This document shows, piece by piece, positions 25,942-34,899 of a stretch of 64,000 nucleotides of DNA. The notes below the pieces were generated by a model. That model saw nothing but the letters and a program-made list of their open reading frames with translations. It was not told where the DNA came from and did no database searches. Source of the DNA: Melioribacteraceae bacterium 4301-Me (GTDB lineage: Bacteria; Bacteroidota; Ignavibacteria; Ignavibacteriales; Melioribacteraceae); assembly GCA_041538185.1 (NCBI GenBank), contig JBGORM010000002.1:62001-126000 (forward strand), written 5' to 3'. Every line of letters begins with the position of its first letter. Within the stretch, counting starts at the first letter, position 1. The position numbers and the translations under genes are program-made.

Positions 25942-26370
25942 CGCGGGAGGATAAATAAATTAACATAACAAGAATACAGAACTTTGCGGGAAGGGAAAAC
26001 ACTCTCGAGAATAAATTATGAAAATTCACCACTTAGTGGTAAGTGAACCTTAATTATAGAAAGTAATAATGAGGAAGTAATGAACCTTAGTAACAAGCAA
26101 GATACCAGTATGAATTAACCTTATTACCTTATTATTGACAGTTAATCTAAGAGATATTAACAATAAAGATAATCAAAGTAGAAAGAGCAAGGAGTAAAAA
26201 GAGAATCTGAAAATAAACAAAGGTAAATAGGGGTAGAATGTAGACAAGTAACAAGTAAAGGTGAATATATAATTTTCTAATACATAAGGTGAGATTATTT
26301 GTCATTCTCACAAAAGTTTACGTTTAGACTGAAAGGCATCTGCAATTACGCACTGAATTTTTCAGAAGTT
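25942..26370. repeat. 429-bp duplicated non-coding block, copy A
   Basis: Colinear with 26517-26945 at a constant offset of 575 bases, no insertions or deletions, about a dozen substitutions by eye (about 97% identity). Each copy has a CCACT-T-AGTGG palindrome near its start, one 50-bp dispersed element and a GTGAGA/TCTCAC stem near its end. No coding frame. The surrounding 146-base spacer is not shared. Confidence 0.9.
26083..26132 (+). repeat. Dispersed 50-bp element, copy 3
   Basis: AACCTTAGTAAC, 23-nt core, ACCTTATTACCTTAT, inside block A. Its core ends ATGAATTA, resembling the core end of the copy at 44824. Confidence 0.75.
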
Positions 26371-26516
26371 TCAAAGAATTAACTATTATTGGTTTTATGT
26401 CTACTGCAAGTAGAGTTGTTTTTTCAATAAGCTAATAAGGTTTGGTTTCTTTTTTCTTTGTTTATGTTACTAAGGTAGTAAGGAAAAGAATAAGGTATTA
26501 TGGGAATTCGTTACTT

Positions 26517-26945
26517 CGCGGGAAGGTAAATAAATTAACATAACAAGAATACAGAACTTTGTGGAAGGGGAAAACACTCTCGAGAATAAATTATGAAAAT
26601 TCACCACTTAGTGGTAAGTGAACCTTAATTATAGAAAGTAATAATGAGAAAGTAATGAACCTTAGTAACAAGCAAGATATCAGTATGAATTAACCTTATT
26701 ACCTTATTATTGACAGTTAATCTAAGAGATATTAACAATAAAGATAATCAAAGTAGAAAGAGCAAGGAGTAAAAAGAGAATCTGTAAATAAACAAAGGTA
26801 AATAGGGGTAGAATGTAGGCAAGTGGCAAGTAAAGGTGAATATATAATTTTCTAATACATAAGGTGAGATTATTTGTCATTCTCACAAAAGTTTACGTTT
26901 AGACTGAAAGGCATCTGCAATTACGCAGTGAATTTTTCAGAAGTT
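26517..26945. repeat. 429-bp duplicated non-coding block, copy B
   Basis: Second copy of the block at 25942-26370. Differences cluster in the first 60 bases and near 26817-26827; the CGCGGGA start and the TCAGAAGTT end are shared. The near identity points to recent duplication or ongoing conversion. Confidence 0.9.
26658..26707 (+). repeat. Dispersed 50-bp element, copy 4
   Basis: Same as copy 3 with one core substitution, inside block B (offset 575). Confidence 0.75.
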
Positions 26946-27190
26946 CCTTTTAATAAAATCAATTTTCATGGAGTGGTATTAATAAATAGTAAACAATAAA
27001 TTAAATTCTTAGATTGGTTTTGGAGAATAAGCATGATAGTAAGCCTTCGACAAAAAAATTATTTCTTTTTGAGATTTGATTTTATTTCTGCAATTTAGTT
27101 TACAGACTCAATAAACCATTAGACAGAGCAATTAACAATAATTATAATTATTTGTAAATTTCATTTAGAATATTTTCTTATCGAGGGAAA

Positions 27191-28564
27191 ATGAAAACGA
27201 TAATTGAACCATTCAAAATTAAATCCGTTGAGCCAATTAGATTTACGACAAAAGAAGAAAGAGTTAAAATTTTACAGGAAGCCTACTATAATCCTTTTTT
27301 TATTCACGCTGATGATGTTTTAATTGACCTTTTAACAGACAGCGGTACTTCGGCAATGAGTTCTAAACAATGGGCTGGCATTATGGATGGCGATGAAGCT
27401 TATGCTGGCTCAAAAAGTTTTTATCGTTTTGAATCTGTTGTACAAAAAATTACAGGGCATAAGTTCGTAATTCCCACTCATCAAGGCAGAGCTGCTGAAA
27501 AAATTCTTTTTTCTACTGTTTGTGGACCTGGTAAATATGTGCCTAATAACACTCACTTTGATACAACCCGCGCAAATATTGAATTCACAGGTGCTGAAGC
27601 TGTTGATTTACTAACTGAAGTCGGCAAGCACCCAGAACAACGCGCAGATTTCAAAGGAAATATGGATGTGGATAAATTGGACGATTTCATTAAAAAAGTG
27701 GGCAAAGAGAATATTCCTTTGGTAATGATAACAATCACAAATAACTCTGGCGGTGGTCAACCAGTTTCTATGCAAAATATTAAAGATGTTCGGGCTATCT
27801 GCGATAAATATGGATTGCCGTTATTTTTTGATGCATGCAGATTTGCTGAAAATGCGTACTTCATTAAAAAAAGAGAAAAAGGTTATGCTGACAAATCAAT
27901 TTTAGAAATTTGCCAGGAAATGTTTTCTTATAGTGATGGTGCAACAATGAGTGCTAAGAAAGATGCGCTCGTAAATATAGGAGGCTTCCTTTCGCTAAAC
28001 GATGAATCGCTGGCTGCAAATTGTAGGAACTTGTTAATTGTTACAGAGGGATTTCCTACTTATGGTGGATTAGCAGGGCGCGACCTCGAAGCTGTAGCAC
28101 AAGGACTTGAAGAAGTTCTTGACGAACATTATTTGCAGTACAGAATTCGCAGTATTGAATACTTGGGTGAAAAATTATTAAATGGTGGTGTACCAATAAT
28201 TGAACCGCCAGGTGGGCATGCAATTTATATTGATGCAAAAAGATTTTTGCCAAATGTTAAACCTGAACAATATCCAGGTCAATCTATTGTTTGTGAACTT
28301 TATATTGAAGGTGGAATTAGAACAGTGGAAATTGGCAGCGTAATGTTTGGCAAAAAAGATAAAACAACAGGAAAATTTATCCCTGCTATGATGGAGCTTG
28401 TGAGATTGGCAATTCCAAGAAGAGTTTACACCCAAAGCCATATCGATTATGTCGCTGAAGTTTGTCTTGAGGTTTTTAATAACCGCCACAAATTAAAAGG
28501 ATATGAAATTATTTACGAAGCTCCTATGCTGCGTCATTTTACTGCTAAATTTAAACCGTTGTAG
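27191..28564 (+). CDS. tnaA: Tryptophanase (tryptophan indole-lyase)
   Basis: PLP enzyme that splits tryptophan to indole, pyruvate and ammonia. 457 residues of the beta-eliminating lyase family. Seen: IDLLTDSGTSAMSSKQWAGIMDGDEAYAGS (about 45-74), PTHQGRAAEK, NNSGGGQPVSMQNI, DACRFAENAYFIKKRE and the PLP lysine in SAKKD (Lys257). The nearest alternative is tyrosine phenol-lyase, but three positions that separate the two enzymes read as tryptophanase: Asp124 in FDTT (Thr in the phenol-lyase), Ile381 in TVEIGS (Arg there), and His449 in LRHFTAK (Phe there). ATG follows CGAGGG by six bases. It stands alone beside the large repeat island; no tryptophan permease is adjacent. Confidence 0.9.
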   Translation: MKTIIEPFKIKSVEPIRFTTKEERVKILQEAYYNPFFIHADDVLIDLLTDSGTSAMSSKQWAGIMDGDEAYAGSKSFYRFESVVQKITGHKFVIPTHQGRAAEKILFSTVCGPGKYVPNNTHFDTTRANIEFTGAEAVDLLTEVGKHPEQRADFKGNMDVDKLDDFIKKVGKENIPLVMITITNNSGGGQPVSMQNIKDVRAICDKYGLPLFFDACRFAENAYFIKKREKGYADKSILEICQEMFSYSDGATMSAKKDALVNIGGFLSLNDESLAANCRNLLIVTEGFPTYGGLAGRDLEAVAQGLEEVLDEHYLQYRIRSIEYLGEKLLNGGVPIIEPPGGHAIYIDAKRFLPNVKPEQYPGQSIVCELYIEGGIRTVEIGSVMFGKKDKTTGKFIPAMMELVRLAIPRRVYTQSHIDYVAEVCLEVFNNRHKLKGYEIIYEAPMLRHFTAKFKPL

Positions 28565-28625
28565 CTTGTGAAAGTAAGTTGCTTTACTTCCAAAAAATTT
28601 TTAAGAAATTGAATGGAATATATGC

Positions 28626-29453
28626 ATGAAACTTAAGAGACTGTACTCATTTAAATCTAACAACCAAATCTGGAGAATATTAATTTCAGATACTGATAAA
28701 TTACTTATTGAGACAAGAAATGTTAACTCGAAAGAAGTAATGTTCACTTGTAAGGAAATATTTTCAGGCAAATCAATATTTGAAAACTTGCAATTAGAGG
28801 AAAAATTTTGGATAGGAATTGAAGGTTTTTACAACGATGTCATAATTTTTCACAAATTTGCTAAGCCTGATATGCCTGGCCATAAAGAAATAATAGCCTT
28901 CGATAGCAGCACTCAAAACGTTTTGTGGAAAAATGAAAAATTAACTTTCCAATTTGTATTTAATAATAAGGTATATTCTTATATTCAGTTATTCGACAGT
29001 AGAGAGTTCTTTTCTTTAGATTTGTTCACAGGAGAATTAATAGAACAGTTTGGCGAAGACTATCAAAAAATTAATGAATTGAAAAAACAAGCAGAAAATA
29101 ACTACCCTTATAAAGATTATCTTTTTCCGCTAAAATATGACGCTACTGCAAATGGTAATATTAAAAAAATTATTGAAACACTGCTTAGCAATATTGACAT
29201 TGTCGGCGATGTTGAATATAATGTTTATAACAATTTGTTGTTAACTAATTTTTACTCTAAAACAAATGAAGAAAATTTAATGAATAAGTTTTATGCAATA
29301 GAATTAAATACTGGCAAAGAGGTTTTTTCTACTATATTAAACTCCAACTCGAACGCATTTGTACCTGATTCATTTTTTGTCTATAAAAGCTTACTGCTGA
29401 TGCTAAAAGAAAAAAATGAATTACTTATTTATAATTTAAGTGAGGACAATTAG
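28626..29453 (+). CDS. Uncharacterised protein, possibly DUF4905
   Basis: 275 residues, not firmly recognised. No signal peptide or membrane segment. The content is mostly short beta strands with repeated hydrophobic/aromatic alternation (QIWRILISDTDKLLIETRN, FWIGIEGFYNDVIIFHKF, EIIAFDSSTQNVLWKNEKLTFQF, SLDLFTGELIEQFGEDY), like a WD/PQQ-type propeller, and IAFDSSTQNVLW and ALELNTGKEV-type (AIELNTGKEVFST) segments resemble propeller blades. It resembles the DUF4905 proteins of Bacteroidota from memory. It is the first gene of a compact run: the AMMECR1 gene starts five bases after its stop. Confidence 0.55.
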   Translation: MKLKRLYSFKSNNQIWRILISDTDKLLIETRNVNSKEVMFTCKEIFSGKSIFENLQLEEKFWIGIEGFYNDVIIFHKFAKPDMPGHKEIIAFDSSTQNVLWKNEKLTFQFVFNNKVYSYIQLFDSREFFSLDLFTGELIEQFGEDYQKINELKKQAENNYPYKDYLFPLKYDATANGNIKKIIETLLSNIDIVGDVEYNVYNNLLLTNFYSKTNEENLMNKFYAIELNTGKEVFSTILNSNSNAFVPDSFFVYKSLLLMLKEKNELLIYNLSEDN

Positions 29454-29458
29454 TAAAA

Positions 29459-30022
29459 ATGGAATTATCTAAAGAAGAGAAAACAGTACTTCTTAAAGCA
29501 GCCCGCCAATCAATTGAAAGCTTATTCACAGATAAGGAATTTCCAACAACAGATTACAAAAAGTACCCTAAGTTTAAGCAAAAAGCTGGTGCTTTTGTAA
29601 CTTTAACAGAGCATGGGAATTTAAGAGGCTGCATTGGGTATATTGTGTCAAACGATACTTTGTTTAACACAGTATGCAACGCTGCTATTCAAGCAGCTGA
29701 AAGTGACCCCCGCTTTCCTCCTGTTGAAGAACATGAACTTAAAGATATTCTAATAGAAATTTCTATTTTATCACCTGCTTTCCCTATGAAAAGTTACGAT
29801 GAAATTCAATTAGGAAAACACGGGTTAATACTTGAAGAAAAAGGAAGGCGTGGACTTTTATTGCCTCAGGTTCCGATAGAGTATAATATGAATAAAGAAC
29901 AATACTTGGATGCAATTTGTCAAAAAGCTGGTTTCCCAGCTGGTTACTGGAGAGATAAAAAATTAAATATTAGTCTTTTTACTGCAACGGTCTTTAACGA
30001 GAAAGAAATTGTGGAGGTTTGA
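29459..30022 (+). CDS. AmmeMemoRadiSam system protein A (AMMECR1 family)
   Basis: 187 residues of the AMMECR1 family, conserved from bacteria to humans, molecular role unknown. The hallmark LRGCIGYI is at about 53-60, preceded by KAGAFVTLTEHGN. SDPRFPPVEEHELKDILIEISILS and GLILEEKGRRGLLLPQVPIEY, DAICQKAGFPAGYWRD complete the domain. In many prokaryotes AMMECR1 and MEMO occur with a radical SAM protein as one system; here the next gene is MEMO (one or two bases from the stop) but no radical SAM gene is present in the window. Confidence 0.92.
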   Translation: MELSKEEKTVLLKAARQSIESLFTDKEFPTTDYKKYPKFKQKAGAFVTLTEHGNLRGCIGYIVSNDTLFNTVCNAAIQAAESDPRFPPVEEHELKDILIEISILSPAFPMKSYDEIQLGKHGLILEEKGRRGLLLPQVPIEYNMNKEQYLDAICQKAGFPAGYWRDKKLNISLFTATVFNEKEIVEV

Positions 30023-30023
30023 T

Positions 30024-30839
30024 ATGAAAAGAATAAGAGAGCCTGCTGTAGCAGGTATGTTTTATCCATCCTCCCCACAAAAATTACTTGATGAAGTAAA
30101 AACTTTATTTGATTTAACCAGGTCTGAAACTAATATAGATAATATTTTAGGAATTGTTTCGCCTCACGCTGGTTATGTATATTCAGGAAAAATTGCAGCC
30201 AGCGCTTTTAATATTTTACTAAACAAAAATTATCATACGGTTATTATTATTTCACCAAGTCATAGAGAATATTTCCCCGGCATTTCTATTTATGATGGAG
30301 ACGCTTATAAAACTCCTCTTGGAATCGTACCTGTCAATAAAGAAGTTAGACAAAAACTTATAGATAGCGGACAATTTATTTTTGAAGGGGTGCAAGGACA
30401 TAGAGCCGAACATGCTGTTGAAGTTCAATTGCCATTCCTTCAAGTTATTCTTAAAGATTTTGAAATTGTCCCTATCGTTATGGGAGACCAAAGCAGACAA
30501 TACGTTGATGAACTGTCTAAAAGTATAGCAAGTTCATTAGATGAAAAGACCCTTATTGTTGCAAGTTCAGACCTTTCGCATTTTTATTCTAAAGAGACGG
30601 CTAATATGTTAGACTCAATAGTAGAAAATCATATTAACAAGTTTGATTTTGATGGTCTGCAAAAAGACCTTGAATCGGGTAAGTGTGAAGCTTGTGGCGG
30701 AGGTGCAATTGTTGCAATGATGAAAGCTGCTTATATAGCAAGTAAGAAAAATTCTAAAGTCTTGGCAAGAGGTGATTCCGGTGATGTAACCGGGGATTTC
30801 TCAGAAGTTGTGGGTTATCTGTCGGCTGCAGTCTATTAA
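30024..30839 (+). CDS. AmmeMemoRadiSam system protein B (MEMO family)
   Basis: 271 residues of the MEMO1-like family, structurally related to class III extradiol dioxygenases. I chose ATG 30024 because GGAGG lies at 30013-30017, six bases upstream; the longer frame from TTG 30009 would overlap the preceding gene. Metal/active-site residues are visible: SPHAGYVYSGKIAA (His near residue 44), ISPSHREYFPG (His near 76), ASSDLSHFY and CEACGGGAI (Cys near 217). It forms a tight pair with the AMMECR1 gene. Function is not established; redox or metal roles have been proposed for eukaryotic MEMO. Confidence 0.93.
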   Translation: MKRIREPAVAGMFYPSSPQKLLDEVKTLFDLTRSETNIDNILGIVSPHAGYVYSGKIAASAFNILLNKNYHTVIIISPSHREYFPGISIYDGDAYKTPLGIVPVNKEVRQKLIDSGQFIFEGVQGHRAEHAVEVQLPFLQVILKDFEIVPIVMGDQSRQYVDELSKSIASSLDEKTLIVASSDLSHFYSKETANMLDSIVENHINKFDFDGLQKDLESGKCEACGGGAIVAMMKAAYIASKKNSKVLARGDSGDVTGDFSEVVGYLSAAVY

Positions 30840-30853
30840 AAATAATTAAATAA

Positions 30854-31765
30854 GTGTTGACTGTTTATCCCAAAAAAGATAGAAAATTTTCTGTTGCCAT
30901 TATTGGTGCGGGAAGAATTGCGCATTCTCTAATTCCTCAGTTAAAAAAAGCTGGATTAGATGTAAAAATTATTATTAGTAGAACAAACCAAAAAGCAAAA
31001 GAGATTGCAAGTAAATATTCAGTTAAGTATTCTGGAAACAATTACAACCTCTTGACTCTCCCGATTGATTTAGTGTTGATTGCAGTTAACGATTCTGAAA
31101 TAAAAAAAGTTGCTCAAAAAATTTCTAAGCTAAAAATTTCATTTGATAAGATTTTATTTGTGCACCTCTCCGGGTCAAAAACATCTGATGAATTAAATTC
31201 TCTCAAGAAAAAAGGGGGACTTACGGCTTCTTTTCATATAATGCAAACCTTTCCTTCATTCAAACCAGTTAGCATTAAAAATTGTTATGCTGCAATAGAA
31301 ACACAAAATAAGTATGCTAAAGATTTTTTAATGAAACTTGCCCGAGAGATGAATTTGAAAGCTTTTCAGATTAACCCGCAGGAAAAAATTGGTTACCATC
31401 TTTTAGGTGTTTACGCATCTAATTTTTTATCATCTAATTTTTATGTAGAAGAGATACTTGAAAAAAATGATTTGATAAAAATTTCTTTTGCAAAAGAATT
31501 TATGATTAAAATTGCCCAGCAAACACTCGATAATATTAAAAACAGGGATGTTAAAAATTCAATTTCAGGTCCAATTGTTCGAAGGGATATTGAAACAATT
31601 AAAGCACATATAAACTTTTTAAGGAAAAATAAAATACTGTTGATGCACTATTTAACTTCTTCTGTAATTCTGCTGCATGCTGTTGAAAATGATAAAACTA
31701 CACCAGATAAAAATTTAAGAGAAATAAAAAACTACCTTTTGAAGCAACTTCGAAAATTATATTGA
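30854..31765 (+). CDS. DUF2520-type NAD(P)-binding dehydrogenase-like protein
   Basis: 303 residues. An N-terminal Rossmann fold (VAIIGAGRIAHSLIPQLKKAGL, about 14-35, GxGxxA fingerprint; then VKIIISRTNQKAKEIA) and a helical C-terminal domain with AREMNLKAFQINPQEKIGYHLLGVYASNFL (about 172-201) characterise the Rossmann-like/DUF2520 family, related to 6-phosphogluconate and pyrroline-5-carboxylate reductase-type proteins. HLSGSKTSDELNSLKKKGGLTASFHIMQTFPSF is a family signature. Substrate unknown. GTG start; 14 bases after MEMO and overlapping (four bases) an upstream TTG of the next frame. Confidence 0.82.
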   Translation: MLTVYPKKDRKFSVAIIGAGRIAHSLIPQLKKAGLDVKIIISRTNQKAKEIASKYSVKYSGNNYNLLTLPIDLVLIAVNDSEIKKVAQKISKLKISFDKILFVHLSGSKTSDELNSLKKKGGLTASFHIMQTFPSFKPVSIKNCYAAIETQNKYAKDFLMKLAREMNLKAFQINPQEKIGYHLLGVYASNFLSSNFYVEEILEKNDLIKISFAKEFMIKIAQQTLDNIKNRDVKNSISGPIVRRDIETIKAHINFLRKNKILLMHYLTSSVILLHAVENDKTTPDKNLREIKNYLLKQLRKLY

Positions 31766-31851
31766 AATTTAATTCCCCAAAATTCTTATTAGACCAAATA
31801 GTTATAAATTCTTATGTTTCATGTATAATCTTAACTTTTTTTGGGAAAAAT

Positions 31852-33375
31852 ATGTCAATTATACTTGATGGAAATAGCCTAACCATTGAAAAATTAGTTC
31901 GTATTGCACGTTTTAATGAAAAGGTAGAATTACATCCGGATGCATTAGAGAGGATAAAAAAATGCAGGGCTATGTTAGAAGAAAAAATTAAAGCTCGTGA
32001 AATTATGTATGGAATAAATACAGGGATTGGGGAATTTTCGGAAATTATACTAAGTGACGAACAAGTGAAGGAATTTCAGAGGTATTTAATTTATAATCAT
32101 TCAGCTGGCATTGGAGAGCCGGCTCCAATTGAGTATGTAAGAGGTGCGATTGCTGGAAGAATAAACGTGCATGCCCACGGTATGTCTGGCTGCAGACCTG
32201 AAATTACTTTAACATTAGTGGAAATGTTAAATAAAGGAGTTACGCCAGTAGTTTGTCAAAAAGGTTCTGTAGGTGCAAGTGGTGATTTAGCTCCAATGAG
32301 TCAAGTAGCTTTACTTTTAATGGGAGAAGGCGAAGCGTTTTATAATGGTGAAAGGTTACCTGGCAGAGTAGCATTTGAAAAAGCTAATATTAAAATTCCC
32401 GGCCTTCAAGCACGTGATGGGCTATCAATTATTAATGGTTCGAATTTACTCACAGCAATGAGTGCTATTCACCTTTACGATATTAACCGCTGGCTTAAGC
32501 AATCCGAAATTGCTTGTGCAATGACCTTAGAAGCGTTATATGCCAACTTAAAACCTTACGATTCTGTATTACACGAAGTTAGAGGATTTAAAGGTGCAAT
32601 ACGAAGCGCAAAAGCAATTATGAAATGTATAAATGGCAGTGATTTGCAAACTGGTAAATTAAAGATGAAAGTACAAGATGCTTATTCAATGCGTTCATCT
32701 CCGCAAGTTATTGGTGCTGCACATGATGCAGTTAGATGGGCAAAAGAACAAGTTGAAACTGAATTAAATGGAGTTGGCGATAATCCAATTTTTATTACGG
32801 AATCAAAACAGACTTTAACTGGGGCGAATTTCCAAGGTACACCAGTATCTTTGCCAATGGATATGGTCGGTGCTGCAGTTACAATGGTATGCGTTCTATC
32901 GGAAAGAAGACTCAACAGATTGTTAAATCCAGCTCTTAGTATTGGTTTGCCAGCTTTTTTAACTAAAGGTGCTGGAATGTTTTCCGGTCTTATGCTTAGT
33001 CAATATACAGCAGATTCTTTAATTGCAGAGCAAAGAATTTTGTCAATGCCTGCTTCAATTCAATCTATTCCAGCCGCGGCTGACCAAGAAGATTTTGTTT
33101 CAATGGGGATGAATACTGCAATAAAGAATGCACAAATTCTGGATAATGCTTACGGAATTCTTGGAATTGAATTTATTGCTGCCGCTCAAGCTCTCGATTT
33201 TCGCGAATTTAAACATGGAAAAGGAGTAGAAAAAGCACGACAAGTAGTAAGAAAATATATTAAACACTTGGATGAGGATAGACCACTTTACCCTGATCAC
33301 ACTAAAATGAAAGAGGTTATTAAATCCTGTGAAATTTTAGAAGAAGTAGAAAAAGAAGTTGGATCACTGGAATAA
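31852..33375 (+). CDS. Histidine ammonia-lyase-like MIO enzyme (HAL/PAL/TAL family)
   Basis: Eliminates ammonia from an aromatic amino acid using the autocatalytic MIO cofactor. I chose ATG 31852: the 507-residue product then keeps P. putida HutH numbering, with Tyr53 (MYGINTGIG), His83 (YNHSAGIG), MIO triad Ala142-Ser143-Gly144, Asn195 and Glu413 (ADQEDFVSMG); the 30 extra codons from TTG 31762 are unlike the family. His83 and the Glu argue for histidine as substrate, since phenylalanine/tyrosine lyases have FL or HL at 82-83 and lack the Glu; however residue 82 is Asn where HutH has Ser. No other hut genes are adjacent, so the in vivo substrate is uncertain. Confidence 0.85.
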   Translation: MSIILDGNSLTIEKLVRIARFNEKVELHPDALERIKKCRAMLEEKIKAREIMYGINTGIGEFSEIILSDEQVKEFQRYLIYNHSAGIGEPAPIEYVRGAIAGRINVHAHGMSGCRPEITLTLVEMLNKGVTPVVCQKGSVGASGDLAPMSQVALLLMGEGEAFYNGERLPGRVAFEKANIKIPGLQARDGLSIINGSNLLTAMSAIHLYDINRWLKQSEIACAMTLEALYANLKPYDSVLHEVRGFKGAIRSAKAIMKCINGSDLQTGKLKMKVQDAYSMRSSPQVIGAAHDAVRWAKEQVETELNGVGDNPIFITESKQTLTGANFQGTPVSLPMDMVGAAVTMVCVLSERRLNRLLNPALSIGLPAFLTKGAGMFSGLMLSQYTADSLIAEQRILSMPASIQSIPAAADQEDFVSMGMNTAIKNAQILDNAYGILGIEFIAAAQALDFREFKHGKGVEKARQVVRKYIKHLDEDRPLYPDHTKMKEVIKSCEILEEVEKEVGSLE

Positions 33376-33538
33376 CTTTTTTCTCTATTTAAGAAATTAT
33401 CAGTAAATTATTGATGTAGATAGGCTGATAAACAGTAATTTCTAAAAATCGTTTGAAAATTTTCAAATTTTGTTAATTGTCTTTATTGAAGGTTTTTTAG
33501 GACTGCGACTGGAAACGATAAGGCTTTTAAGTGAGGTA

Positions 33539-34576
33539 ATGAAGATGGTTTTTATGAACAGATTCTGTTTGTTGATTGTTGCTGTTAGTGTTATATCATG
33601 CACATCTTCTATTTATAACGACAACACCTTTTTGAAAGATGGAAAATATGATAGTGAATTTCCAGATCGTAACTGTTCTCAACAATTAGAAGAGATCTCT
33701 AATACTATTCGCTTAATTAATAGTATAGCTTTTTATGTAAGTTATGTTATGGATGACTCCTCCAAATTTGTTCTTGAAAATATTAAATCTGTTAATCTTG
33801 AGAAAACAGCAGTACAACAAATTACATTTAATAGGACCGCTTCTGGCACAGCTACAATAATATATGCTGATCAAAATAAAGTTGCAGTTTTAACTGTGGC
33901 TCACATTGTAAATTTCCCTGATACAATCTTTTCATATTTTATTAAACCAGACGGTTACGTTACACCATATATTGAAAGCGTTTCAATAAAGACTAAACAA
34001 ACTAATTATATTCCAGATTTTCCTTCCGGCGGCCAATTAGATATTTTGGAAATAGATGAACAGAACGATTTGGCAATATTAGGGAAAAGATTTGATTCGT
34101 TAAGTAATCTTTCACTCCCTGTTTTTAATTATAAATTAGGTAAATCAGATGAACTTCAATGGGGCACGTTTGTTTATGTTTTCGGTTACCCATTTAATTA
34201 TAAGATGATTTCAGAGGGAATTGTTAGTCCAGGTAGAGACCCACACTCATTTTTAATAAACACAGTTTTTAATCGCGGTTCAAGCGGGGGAATAGTACTT
34301 GCAATTCGCGATGGTGTCCCTAATTTTGAGTTGGTTGGACTTGTAAAATCTGTGCCTGCTGAATTTGAGTATAATATTCGTCCAATGATTAAGGAACATG
34401 ATTTGGAATTTAACCCCTTACTTCCTTATAAGGGTGAAGTTTACGCCGAAAAAAAACAAGAGCTTCGTTACGGAATTACAAAAGTTATTGGAGCCGAAAC
34501 AATTCAAGAATTTATTAATAGCAGAAAATCCTCACTTTACAATAAAGGATACTTTATCACAACACTTACTAATTAA
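33539..34576 (+). CDS. Trypsin-like serine-protease-fold lipoprotein
   Basis: About 345 residues. I start at ATG 33539 after GTGAGG because it yields a lipoprotein signal, FCLLIVAVSVISC with the lipobox cysteine; upstream codons look non-coding. ATG 33545 is the close alternative. Catalytic-triad positions of an S1/trypsin_2-type fold are readable: His in AVLTVAHIVNF, Asp in DEQNDLAILGKRF and Ser in NTVFNRGSSGGIVLAI (GSSGG). VFGYPFNYKMISEGIVSPG matches the HtrA/trypsin_2 barrel. It is predicted to be membrane-anchored in the envelope. No PDZ domain is seen. A hairpin terminator follows (34616-34648). Confidence 0.72.
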   Translation: MKMVFMNRFCLLIVAVSVISCTSSIYNDNTFLKDGKYDSEFPDRNCSQQLEEISNTIRLINSIAFYVSYVMDDSSKFVLENIKSVNLEKTAVQQITFNRTASGTATIIYADQNKVAVLTVAHIVNFPDTIFSYFIKPDGYVTPYIESVSIKTKQTNYIPDFPSGGQLDILEIDEQNDLAILGKRFDSLSNLSLPVFNYKLGKSDELQWGTFVYVFGYPFNYKMISEGIVSPGRDPHSFLINTVFNRGSSGGIVLAIRDGVPNFELVGLVKSVPAEFEYNIRPMIKEHDLEFNPLLPYKGEVYAEKKQELRYGITKVIGAETIQEFINSRKSSLYNKGYFITTLTN

Positions 34577-34899
34577 TTATCATGCTTAACAATAAAGAAA
34601 TTTTAATAGTAAAATTGCACTAAGACTTATCCTGTAGGCTTTAGTGCATTTTAACAACCCATAATAGTAATAACTCTTTTGTTAACCCAAAAAATTTATG
34701 TGAGAAGAATTTTTTAAGATTAATTAACCAGAGCATTTCAAAATGTACTTTGCTATGCTGCAATCACTAAAAATCCATTATAAAAATTTATTAAGCCAAT
34801 AGGAATTTAAAAATTGATTTAATAATTTATTCATCAAAATCTGCAAGAAAGGTTATAAACACATAACAAAAAAGAATTAATTTACAAAGAGGCAATTTT
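34577..34899. other. Gap between protease-like and DinB-like genes
   Basis: 323 bases. Apart from the hairpin at 34616-34648 I see no repeats, RNA or convincing frame; the last bases carry AGAGG as ribosome site of the DinB-like gene. Confidence 0.6.
34616..34652 (+). terminator. Terminator after the protease-like lipoprotein
   Basis: TGCACTAA (34616-34623) and TTAGTGCA (34641-34648) form a perfect 8-bp stem with a 17-base loop, followed by TTTT. Moderately convincing because the loop is large. Confidence 0.5.

Larger units (their letters stand above)
25443..27190. other. 1.75-kb gene-free repeat island upstream of tryptophanase
   Basis: No frame of useful length on either strand. It holds a perfect 9-bp palindrome (25517-25537), a CCACGAAGTG-family unit (25894-25921), two copies of a 429-bp block with 12 or so mismatches (25942-26370 and 26517-26945), 50-bp dispersed elements inside each block, and a half-site of the same element at 26466-26477. 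It reads as an accumulation zone for non-coding repeats. The last 200 bases may hold the tnaA promoter, which I could not pinpoint. Confidence 0.8.

Noticed and set aside
25942..26945. Insertion sequence for the duplicated block
   Set aside because: No transposase frame on either strand and no terminal inverted repeats at the block edges.
27033..27098. 21-codon frame with GGAG ribosome site upstream of tnaA, rich in Phe, as a tnaC-like leader
   Set aside because: It has no Trp codon, and its core (27040-27075) is a degenerate copy of the non-coding stretch at 23496-23531, so the frame is probably accidental.
27191..28564. Tyrosine phenol-lyase instead of tryptophanase
   Set aside because: Overall similarity to both is high, but Asp124, Ile381 and His449 are the tryptophanase residues; the phenol-lyase has Thr, Arg and Phe.
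31762..31851. 30-codon N-terminal extension of the ammonia-lyase
   Set aside because: Starting at 31852 reproduces HutH residue numbering exactly at four active-site positions; the extension begins with TTG inside the previous gene's stop region.
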